Positions 1 to 5,075 of a stretch of DNA of 10,821 bases are shown one piece after another. The translations under genes and the position numbers were made by a program. The stretch spans positions 1 to 10,821 of the forward strand of contig VGBQ01000078.1 in NCBI GenBank assembly GCA_016870425.1, read 5' to 3'. Source of the DNA: Actinomycetota bacterium (GTDB lineage: Bacteria; Actinomycetota; Actinomycetes; S36-B12). The first letter of the stretch is position 1. Each line of letters opens with the position of its first letter. The notes beneath the pieces are model-generated. The model had not been told where the DNA came from and ran no database searches. It saw nothing but the letters and a program-made list of their open reading frames with translations.

Positions 1-182
1 ACCAGCGCCCAGCCGATCCAGTTCTGGTTGTTCGCGATGAAGAACACACCCGGCACCACGACAACGAACGGCACGACGCCCAGCGCGATGCCGACCACGG
101 GGAAGGCGAGAAGGTAGCGATTGCCCTTGAGGATCGCCCATGACTGTCGGGTCAGGGTGCGACTGTCGGACCAGGAGCCCAC
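1..182 (-). CDS. Partial membrane protein (DUF6159-like), N-terminal part only
   Basis: The first 60 codons of a minus-strand gene that runs off the left edge. The frame opens at a GTG at 180-182, two bases after the stop of the upstream small membrane-protein gene, so it is probably the third gene of the zapE operon. The start is uncertain, because no clear Shine-Dalgarno is visible. A short polar leader (residues 1-13) is followed by SWAILKGNRYLLAFPVVG, then a strongly hydrophobic stretch (about residues 24-50) that should form one long or two short membrane segments. A Trp-x-x-Leu-Lys motif followed by LLAFPV recalls actinobacterial membrane proteins annotated DUF6159; that assignment is from memory of the family and is tentative. 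Function is unknown. An ATG at 139-141 is out of frame with this hydrophobic reading and was not used. Confidence 0.6.
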   Translation of the reverse strand, partial: MGSWSDSRTLTRQSWAILKGNRYLLAFPVVGIALGVVPFVVVVPGVFFIANNQNWIGWAL

Positions 183-184
183 CG

Positions 185-451
185 CTAAGCCGAACTCTTC
201 CGGAAGAGCGCAGCAACGATGGCGACCAGGATCGTGGCGACCAGGATCTGCAGGATCAGGGTCAGCCAGCTGAAGCCCCAGATCTGGTCGAAGAACTGCA
301 CCCCGATCCAGGTGCCGATGAAGGCCCCGACGATGCCGCAGATGATCGTCATGAGACAGCCGATGGGCTGCATGCTGGGCACGAGGAGACGGGCGATAAC
401 ACCGATGACGATGCCCACGCCCAGGACGCTGAAGAAGCCGGTCATTTCCAT
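185..451 (-). CDS. GlsB/YeaQ/YmgE-family small membrane protein
   Basis: An 88-residue, very hydrophobic protein with three predicted membrane helices (about residues 5-24, 29-50 and 59-82). It has the family pattern of a Gly-rich first helix ending in IARLLVP, a short loop, then IGCLMTIICGIVGAFIGTW, and a basic tail (RKSSA). Members are small inner-membrane proteins linked to general stress responses; no biochemical activity is established. I start at the ATG at 449-451, seven bases after the zapE stop. A second ATG at 443-445 is possible. The frame is open upstream to position 490, but those residues overlap zapE and do not look like family sequence. No Shine-Dalgarno is visible; a CATAGT hexamer ends six bases before the ATG, so the gene may also have its own leaderless transcript besides read-through from zapE. 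Confidence 0.8.
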   Translation of the reverse strand: MEMTGFFSVLGVGIVIGVIARLLVPSMQPIGCLMTIICGIVGAFIGTWIGVQFFDQIWGFSWLTLILQILVATILVAIVAALFRKSSA

Positions 452-457
452 GGCGCG

Positions 458-463
458 ACTATG
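458..463 (-). promoter_or_regulatory. Candidate -10 hexamer (CATAGT) for leaderless small membrane-protein mRNA
   Basis: On the minus strand CATAGT is followed by six bases and then the ATG at 451. In actinobacteria this spacing places the transcription start at the A of the start codon. It overlaps the zapE stop codon (459-461). No good -35 is visible, so this is a spacing-based inference. Confidence 0.35.
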
Positions 464-1499
464 GCACGACGGGGGGGCCTGCCACATCACCTGGCGGCGT
501 GTCGCCCTCGCGGGCCAGGGCGCAGATGCGCGACAGGGCCCTGCGGTACTTCTTGCGATAGCCGCCCCGCAGCATCTCCTCGGAGAACAGCCGATCCCAG
601 GGGACTCCCGAGGCGCGCACGGGGATGTCCCTGTCGTAGAGCCGGTCCACGAGCACGACCGTCCTGAGCGCCTCGACCTGGTCGGTGAGGGTGCGCACGT
701 CAGCGAAGTGCGCCGCCGTCACCCCATCGAGGAGGGCGGAATACCGCGACGGGTGCACTCGCCCCAGATGTCGCTGGAGATCACGCCAGTCATCCAGCGT
801 CGCGCCGTCCTGCTGCTGGGCACTCGCGAGCAAGGCAGCGCCGTCCCACGGCGCGGGAGCCTGGGGTGCACCGCGATGCCGGTAGTCATCGCCATCGATG
901 CGCAGGACATCGAAGTGAGCGGACAGTCCCTGGATCTCACGGAGGAAGTCCTCCGCGGCGAATCTCTCCTCGCCGAGGCGCTCGGGGAGGGTGTTCGACG
1001 TGGCGGCCAGTCGCACCCCCGCCGCGACGAGGTTGCCCAGGAGCGTGGACATGAGCACCGTGTCCCCGGGGTCGTCGAGCTCGAACTCGTCGATGCAGAC
1101 CAGTCGATACGTCGACAGGCGTGCCTGTGCCTCAGCGAAGCCCAATGCTCCGACCAGGTTGGTGTATTCCACGAATGTGCCGTAGGCCCGCGGCCCGGGC
1201 GCGACGTGCCACAGCGATGCCAGGAGGTGGGTCTTGCCCACGCCGAACCCGCCATCGAGGTAGACCCCCGACCTCTCCTCAGGGGGTGCGGCGCGTCGCC
1301 GCCACCGCCGACCCGGGCGGTCGGCCAGGCGCCCGGCGAAGGCCTGGAGCGCCGCCACCGCGGCGGCCTGGCTGGGCTGAGCCGGATCCGGCTCGTAGGA
1401 GGCGAAGCTCACGGAGGCGAAGTGCGGTGGTGGCACGAGGTCAGCGAGCAAGCGTTCCGGCGACACCTGAGGGTCTCGGTCCACGAGGCGTCCGGGCAC
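459..1499 (-). CDS. zapE: Cell division protein ZapE (AFG1-like P-loop ATPase)
   Basis: A 346-residue AAA-type ATPase of the ZapE/AFG1/LACE1 family. In proteobacteria ZapE associates with the divisome and affects FtsZ; the actinobacterial role is less defined. Visible motifs: an N-terminal PDPAQPSQ segment (residues 37-44), Walker A GGFGVGKTH (83-91, Lys89), Walker B LVCIDEFEL (133-141, Asp137/Glu138), sensor-1 ATSNTLP (166-172, Asn169), and a C-terminal segment RLYDRDIPVR followed by LFSEEMLRGGYRKKYRR typical of the family. The length is normal. I start at the GTG at 1497-1499, because TAGCAT lies seven bases upstream and homology begins only about residue 10. A longer in-frame ATG at 1542-1544 would cross that promoter and add 15 unconserved residues. 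The gene is divergent from ligC and heads an apparent operon with the small membrane-protein gene. A run of seven C lies six codons before its stop. Confidence 0.9.
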   Translation of the reverse strand: MPGRLVDRDPQVSPERLLADLVPPPHFASVSFASYEPDPAQPSQAAAVAALQAFAGRLADRPGRRWRRRAAPPEERSGVYLDGGFGVGKTHLLASLWHVAPGPRAYGTFVEYTNLVGALGFAEAQARLSTYRLVCIDEFELDDPGDTVLMSTLLGNLVAAGVRLAATSNTLPERLGEERFAAEDFLREIQGLSAHFDVLRIDGDDYRHRGAPQAPAPWDGAALLASAQQQDGATLDDWRDLQRHLGRVHPSRYSALLDGVTAAHFADVRTLTDQVEALRTVVLVDRLYDRDIPVRASGVPWDRLFSEEMLRGGYRKKYRRALSRICALAREGDTPPGDVAGPPVVP

Positions 1500-1506
1500 G
1501 TGCCGG

Positions 1507-1512
1507 ATGCTA
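1507..1512 (-). promoter_or_regulatory. Candidate -10 hexamer (TAGCAT) of zapE
   Basis: TAGCAT fits the actinobacterial TANNNT -10 consensus and is followed by seven bases and then GTG at 1499, so the mRNA could begin at the start codon. The 51-bp region to the ligC start holds no Shine-Dalgarno for zapE, which supports a leaderless transcript. This hexamer decides the start chosen for zapE. Confidence 0.5.
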
Positions 1513-1538
1513 CGCGCCGATGCCTCGAGGCGCCGTGC

Positions 1539-1544
1539 CACCAT
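1539..1544 (+). promoter_or_regulatory. Weak candidate -10 hexamer (CACCAT) of ligC
   Basis: CACCAT keeps the conserved second A and final T of TANNNT and ends six bases before the ATG at 1551. It is a weak match and no -35 is seen; it is listed because the spacing equals that of the better examples in this window. Confidence 0.2.
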
Positions 1545-1550
1545 CGCCGC

Positions 1551-2642
1551 ATGGCGAAGGCATCGCTCATGGGCTTCGACGGCTGGGACCTACCCGTCGC
1601 CCCGCCCGTGAGCCCGATGCTCGCGGCCCCGGCAGGCGATGCACTGCCGGAGCGCGACGACCTCGCCTTCGAGCCCAAGTGGGACGGCTTCCGTATGCTG
1701 GCCTTCCGCAGTGGAGAGCGCATCCTGCTCCAGGGCAGGAGCGGTGACGACCTGTCCTATGCCTTCCCCGAGGTCACGTCCGCGCTCCAGGGCGTCCTCC
1801 CCGATCGCGTCGTCCTCGACGGCGAGGCCATCGTGATCCAGGACGACGCCGTGGACTTCACGGCCCTGGGGACACGCCTGCGGCCGCGCACCGACTCCGC
1901 GACCATCGACCGCCTCGCGCGTGAGCTCCCGGCGACCTACGTGGCCTTCGACCTGCTGGCACTGGGCGGGGCCTCGCTGCTGGACGACACCTACCTGCGT
2001 CGGCGCGAACACCTGGAGGGGATCGGGGCGCGATCCGAAGCGTTCTTCGTCACTCCGATGACACAGGATCGCACCGTGGCGACCACCTGGTTCCATGAGT
2101 TTGAGGGGGGCGGTCTCGACGGCCTCATCGCCAAGCCGATCGGCGCGGCGTACTCCCCTGGCAAGCGCACCCTGCTCAAGATCAAGCATCGGCGCACACT
2201 CGACGCGGTCGTCGCCGGCTGGCGCGGCCACGCCAAGGACCCCGAGGAAGTCGGATCTCTGCTCCTCGGCCTCTACGACGCGCAGGGCCTCCTGCACCAT
2301 GTCGGGTCGGCCTCGGGGCTGAGCGCTCCGCGCCGACGCGAGCTCACCGCGCATATCGCTGCATATGCGCTGCCACCGGACGCGGCACACCCGTGGGTCG
2401 AGCCGGCGCCGGGAGTACGCCGCCCCGGTGAGGCGAACCGGTGGAACCGCGGACGTGATCACACCTGGCATCCCCTCGCGCCGGCGCTGGTGGCCGAGGT
2501 GTCCTATGACCAGTTCGAGGGGCAGCGACTGCGCCACGTCGCGACCTGGCTGCGGTGGCGCCCCGACCGCGCCCCGGACTCATGCACCTATGCCCAGGTT
2601 GCTGCGCCCGCGCCGGTGGACATCGCGGCCCTGCTGGGCTGA
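1551..2642 (+). CDS. ligC: ATP-dependent DNA ligase, LigC type
   Basis: A 363-residue nucleotidyltransferase that seals nicks using ATP through an enzyme-AMP intermediate. Motif I is EPKWDGFR (residues 41-48) with the adenylated lysine Lys43. Other motifs: QGRSGDD (61-67) with Arg63, LDGEAIV (89-95) with Glu92, VAFDLLAL (131-138), LDGLIAK (189-195) and LLKIKH (208-213) with Lys210/Lys212. The C-terminal half (about 215-350) has the OB-fold pattern ending in FEGQRLRHVATWLRWRPDR. The opening DLPVAPPVSPMLA and overall length match mycobacterial LigC, a stand-alone ligase that works with a separate polymerase/primase in end repair. A candidate partner lies at 7564-8616. The start is the ATG at 1551; the ATG at 1569, preceded by GAAGG at eight bases, is an equally good choice and would remove six residues. 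The same frame is open far upstream, but that is antisense to zapE. The gene is divergent from zapE over 51 bp. Confidence 0.92.
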   Translation: MAKASLMGFDGWDLPVAPPVSPMLAAPAGDALPERDDLAFEPKWDGFRMLAFRSGERILLQGRSGDDLSYAFPEVTSALQGVLPDRVVLDGEAIVIQDDAVDFTALGTRLRPRTDSATIDRLARELPATYVAFDLLALGGASLLDDTYLRRREHLEGIGARSEAFFVTPMTQDRTVATTWFHEFEGGGLDGLIAKPIGAAYSPGKRTLLKIKHRRTLDAVVAGWRGHAKDPEEVGSLLLGLYDAQGLLHHVGSASGLSAPRRRELTAHIAAYALPPDAAHPWVEPAPGVRRPGEANRWNRGRDHTWHPLAPALVAEVSYDQFEGQRLRHVATWLRWRPDRAPDSCTYAQVAAPAPVDIAALLG

Positions 2643-2649
2643 AGGCGCA

Positions 2650-2671
2650 CCGGGGAATCCCCGGGATTTCC
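2650..2671 (+). terminator. GC-rich hairpin after ligC
   Basis: CCGGGG (2650-2655), AAT loop, CCCCGG (2659-2664) form a perfect 6-bp stem eight bases after the ligC stop. An alternative stem, GGAATCCC with GGGATTTCC, uses partly the same bases. Only a short ATTTC follows rather than a U-tract, so termination efficiency is uncertain. Confidence 0.4.
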
Positions 2672-2771
2672 TGGGCAGGTCCCCTGGATTGTCAGGATCG
2701 TGTGAGGAAGTCCTGGGAAGCTCCCCGCGATCGCGCATCAGCCGGCTGGGCCGTGCGAGCGTTGCTCCACA

Positions 2772-2788
2772 GATGCGATCCGCGCATC
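2772..2788 (+). promoter_or_regulatory. Leader hairpin upstream of the alanine-rich secreted protein gene
   Basis: GATGCG (2772-2777), loop ATCCG, CGCATC (2783-2788) is a perfect 6-bp inverted repeat ending six bases before the ribosome-binding site GAGGGAG (2795-2801). It could be an mRNA-stabilising or translation-affecting hairpin or a DNA operator; the sequence does not decide. The remaining leader (2643-2771) shows no convincing promoter hexamers. Confidence 0.3.
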
Positions 2789-2806
2789 GCGGACGAGGGA
2801 GACGAC

Positions 2807-3496
2807 ATGGCCACGAGGCGCACACTGGCCGCCACGGCAGCCGCACTTCTCATCGGCACGGGAGTTGCCGCCGGCGGCGCCACTGTCGCCCAGGCCCGTG
2901 AGGGACACGCACCCGGTCACGGAGCCCAGGCGCCCGGTCACGCATTCGGCCACAAGCTCGGTCTGGGGCAGGTCAAGGACCGCTGGCTCGACAGCCGCGT
3001 CGACCGCACCGATGCGCAGGAGGCTCGCGCTGCGCTCCGCGCCGCCCTGGAGTCCGCCCGCGCGACCTTCCACGATGCCGTTGATGCTGCGGGAAGCGAC
3101 AAGGCAGCACGTGAAGCTGCCCGCGTCGCATTTGCCGACGCGGTCCTCACGTCCGTGCTCGCGTTCGATGCCGCGACGCTTCCGGCCGACCAACTCGACG
3201 CGGTGACGGCGTACCGAGTCGCCATGGCCGACGCCATCGAGTCGCTGCGTGCGACCGTCGCGGCGGCGCATGCCGACTTCAGGGGTGCGACGGCCGAAGC
3301 CCAGGCCGCTCTCAAGGCAGCCATGGCCTCCGCGACTACTCGCGAGGAGCGCCGCGACGCCTGGGCGGCGTACCGCGAGGCCATTGAGCCGGCACGGGAG
3401 GCTCAGCGCAGTGCCCTGCGCGGCGCCACCGAGACCTTCCAGAACTCGGTCGACGCTGCTCGGGATGCTGTCGAGGCCGCCCTTCCGCAGTCCTAG
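2807..3496 (+). CDS. Secreted alanine-rich helical protein with His/Gly-rich N-terminus
   Basis: A 229-residue protein of no family I recognise. The start is fixed by GAGGGAG five bases upstream of the ATG, one of the best ribosome-binding sites in the window. Residues 1-30 form a signal peptide: basic MATRR, a hydrophobic Ala/Gly-rich core, and probable cleavage after AQA (28-30). The RRTLA context could also suit Tat export. Mature residues 33-50 contain four Gly-His pairs arranged as two GHAxGH units (His34, 38, 45, 49), a plausible divalent-metal site. From about 65 to 226 it is almost all Ala, Arg, Glu and Asp in helix-forming patterns such as ARAALRAALESARATF and AREAQRSALRGATETF, suggesting a bundle or coiled coil built from related helices. 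It has no cysteine and no anchor, so it is probably released or periplasm-like. It lies between ligC and the amine-oxidation genes on the same strand, but a strong hairpin follows it, so it is probably a separate transcript. Confidence 0.8.
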   Translation: MATRRTLAATAAALLIGTGVAAGGATVAQAREGHAPGHGAQAPGHAFGHKLGLGQVKDRWLDSRVDRTDAQEARAALRAALESARATFHDAVDAAGSDKAAREAARVAFADAVLTSVLAFDAATLPADQLDAVTAYRVAMADAIESLRATVAAAHADFRGATAEAQAALKAAMASATTREERRDAWAAYREAIEPAREAQRSALRGATETFQNSVDAARDAVEAALPQS

Positions 3497-3505
3497 GGCC
3501 CGCGG

Positions 3506-3545
3506 CCCACGAGCTGCGTTCCCCCAGTCGGGACGGGCTCGTGGG
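3506..3545 (+). terminator. Long-stem hairpin terminator after the secreted protein gene
   Basis: CCCACGAGC (3506-3514) and GCTCGTGGG (3537-3545) are perfect 9-bp inverted arms. Inside the 22-base loop a second small hairpin, TCCC (3520-3523) with GGGA (3530-3533), is possible. It starts nine bases after the stop codon and is not followed by a U-run, as is common for actinobacterial terminators. It separates the secreted-protein gene from the aldehyde dehydrogenase gene. Confidence 0.6.
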
Positions 3546-3586
3546 TGCTCCCCCTTGCCGCGTGGCACGATGCCCTGACCACTCAC

Positions 3587-3593
3587 GGGAGGG
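3587..3593 (+). promoter_or_regulatory. Strong ribosome-binding site of the aldehyde dehydrogenase gene
   Basis: GGGAGGG ends six bases before the ATG at 3600 and fixes this start. It shows that this gene, unlike several neighbours, has a 5' leader. The rest of the gap (3546-3586) holds no confident promoter; TTGCCG at 3555-3560 is a possible weak -35. Confidence 0.7.
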
Positions 3594-3599
3594 CGCGCC

Positions 3600-5036
3600 A
3601 TGGAGTTCTACGGCCACATCATCGCGGGCGAGGAAGTCCCCTCACTCGATGGCGCGACGATGCCCGACGTCGACCCCTACACACGCCAACCCTGGGCGAC
3701 CATCGCGTGCGGGGGCAAGGCTGACGCTGACCGGGCCATTGCCGCGGCGAGAGAGGCCTTCGACTCCGGTCCCTGGCCGCGGATGGGCTACGAGAAGCGC
3801 CAGCAGCTCATGCACCGCCTTGCTGACCTCATGGAGGAGCACGCCGAGGAATTGGCGATGGCGGACACCCGCGACATGGGCAAGCCCATCACCCAGTCAC
3901 GTCACGACGTCGCGCGCTCGGTCCTCAACGTCCGCTTCTTCGCCGACCACGCGCGCATGTCGACCGCCGAGACGCTGCCCATGGACACCGGGCATCACGC
4001 CTACACGCGATGGGAGCCCGTCGGCGTGGTCGCCGCCATATCCCCGTGGAATTTCCCTCTCATGCTCGGGACCTGGAAGGTCATGCCCGCGCTCGCCTGG
4101 GGCAACACGGTCGTGTGGAAGCCGGCCGAGGACACGCCCGTCTCCGCGACCATCATGGGGCGCCTGGCTATCCAAGCGGGGTTCCCTCCCGGCGTGCTCA
4201 ACGTCGTGCACGGCTACGGACCCGACTCCGCGGGGTCGGCGCTCACCGAGAGCCCCGACGTCGATCGCATCACCTTCACGGGTGAGTCGGGCACGGGCAA
4301 GATCATTAGCGGCGTCGCAGCGCGCAACCTCACCCCCGTGAGCCTTGAGCTGGGCGGCAAGGGCGCCAACATCGTCTTCGACGATGCCGAACTCGACAAC
4401 GCGGTGCACTGGGCGGTCGAGGCGATCTTCCGCAATGCGGGCCAGGTGTGCCTGGCGGGCTCCCGCCTGTACGTCCAGCGGGGCATCTACGAGGAGTTCC
4501 TCGTGCGCTACAAGGCCGCCGCGGAGGCGCTGGCCATGGGCGACCCCAAGGACCCGGCCACGCAGTTCTCGGCCGCACTGGCCAGCCAGGAGCACTTCAC
4601 CAAGGTGCAGGGCTACCTCGATGCCGAGGCGCTCGGGGGCGGCCGCGTGCTCACCGGTGGCGTGGGCGAGGGCTGGAGTGTGAAGCCCACGATCATCACC
4701 GATGCGCCCGCGGATGCACGGGTGGTCAAGGAGGAGATCTTCGGCCCCGTCACGGTGGCAACCCCCTTCGACACGGAGGAGGAGGCCATCGCTCTCGCCA
4801 ACGACACGCGCTACGGACTCAATGCCATGATCTTCACGGAGAATCTCTCCCGCGCCCATCGTGTCGCGGCTCAGCTGAACGCCGGCACCGTCTGGGTCAA
4901 CTGCTTCTTCATCCGCGACCTGCGCCTGCCCTTCGGCGGTTTCGGTGAATCGGGCGTGGGGCGCGAAGGCGGCAACTTCAGCCGCGAATTCATGACCGAG
5001 CCCAAGGCCGTGGTCATGCAGATCGATCCGGCGTAG
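3600..5036 (+). CDS. NAD(P)-dependent aldehyde dehydrogenase (semialdehyde dehydrogenase-like)
   Basis: A 478-residue full-length member of the aldehyde dehydrogenase superfamily, oxidising an aldehyde to the carboxylic acid. Key positions: ISPWNFP (147-153) with the oxyanion Asn151, VVWKPAEDTP (171-180) with cofactor-binding Lys174, FTGESGTGK (226-234) of the Rossmann fold, general base Glu250 in LELGGKGAN, catalytic Cys284 in NAGQVCLAG, and EEIFGPV (378-384). The C-terminal segment NCFFIRDLRLPFGGFGESG (434-452) with VGREGG resembles the 2-hydroxymuconic/aminomuconate semialdehyde dehydrogenase and betaine-aldehyde branch more than simple acetaldehyde enzymes; the substrate cannot be read from sequence. 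The next gene, 39 bp downstream on the same strand, is a copper amine oxidase whose aldehyde product this enzyme could remove. The stop is followed within four bases by an inverted repeat (5040-5067). Confidence 0.9.
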   Translation: MEFYGHIIAGEEVPSLDGATMPDVDPYTRQPWATIACGGKADADRAIAAAREAFDSGPWPRMGYEKRQQLMHRLADLMEEHAEELAMADTRDMGKPITQSRHDVARSVLNVRFFADHARMSTAETLPMDTGHHAYTRWEPVGVVAAISPWNFPLMLGTWKVMPALAWGNTVVWKPAEDTPVSATIMGRLAIQAGFPPGVLNVVHGYGPDSAGSALTESPDVDRITFTGESGTGKIISGVAARNLTPVSLELGGKGANIVFDDAELDNAVHWAVEAIFRNAGQVCLAGSRLYVQRGIYEEFLVRYKAAAEALAMGDPKDPATQFSAALASQEHFTKVQGYLDAEALGGGRVLTGGVGEGWSVKPTIITDAPADARVVKEEIFGPVTVATPFDTEEEAIALANDTRYGLNAMIFTENLSRAHRVAAQLNAGTVWVNCFFIRDLRLPFGGFGESGVGREGGNFSREFMTEPKAVVMQIDPA

Positions 5037-5039
5037 AGA

Positions 5040-5067
5040 CCTAGGGACACCACTGGAGGGCCCTAGG
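5040..5067 (+). promoter_or_regulatory. 7-bp dyad between ALDH and amine-oxidase genes: operator or terminator
   Basis: CCTAGGG (5040-5046) and CCCTAGG (5061-5067) are perfect inverted arms with a 14-bp spacer, 21 bp centre to centre (two helical turns). If the amine-oxidase mRNA starts at its GTG (5076), the arms sit at about -36/-30 and -15/-9, the latter overlapping the -10 hexamer. It could bind a dimeric regulator, or in RNA act as the ALDH terminator (7-bp stem, 14-base loop, four bases after the stop). Confidence 0.5.
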
Positions 5068-5069
5068 CT
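5064..5069 (+). promoter_or_regulatory. Candidate -10 hexamer (TAGGCT) of the amine oxidase gene
   Basis: TAGGCT fits TANNNT and is followed by six bases and then GTG at 5076, as expected for a leaderless mRNA. No Shine-Dalgarno lies at usable distance from this GTG; GGAGGG at 5055-5060 is 15 bases away. No TTGACA-like -35 is seen; that position is occupied by the left arm of the dyad, which would suit an activator- or repressor-controlled promoter. Confidence 0.5.
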
Positions 5070-5075
5070 GCACCC

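Noticed and set aside
139..141. ATG on the minus strand as start of the left-edge gene
   Set aside because: It reads out of frame with the hydrophobic, family-like translation; the GTG at 182 is in frame and abuts the upstream stop.
1500..1544. ATG at 1542-1544 as the zapE start
   Set aside because: It would place the TAGCAT promoter-like hexamer inside the gene and adds 15 unconserved residues. It cannot be fully excluded.
219..1550. Very long open frame on the plus strand running 1.3 kb in front of ligC in the same frame
   Set aside because: It is antisense to zapE and the GlsB-like gene, which have clear family motifs; its translation is rich in Arg/His/Gly with no recognisable domain. 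It is a GC-rich shadow, and LigC homology begins only near 1551-1590.
1590..2537. 315-codon minus-strand frame inside ligC
   Set aside because: Shadow of LigC, whose catalytic motifs lie on the plus strand; no coherent protein features.
2689..2717. TTGTCA as a -35 for the secreted-protein gene
   Set aside because: No TANNNT-like hexamer occurs at 16-19 bases downstream.
2738..3601. 287-codon minus-strand frame opposite the secreted alanine-rich protein
   Set aside because: The plus-strand protein has a strong ribosome-binding site and signal peptide; the antisense product looks random and lacks a start signal.
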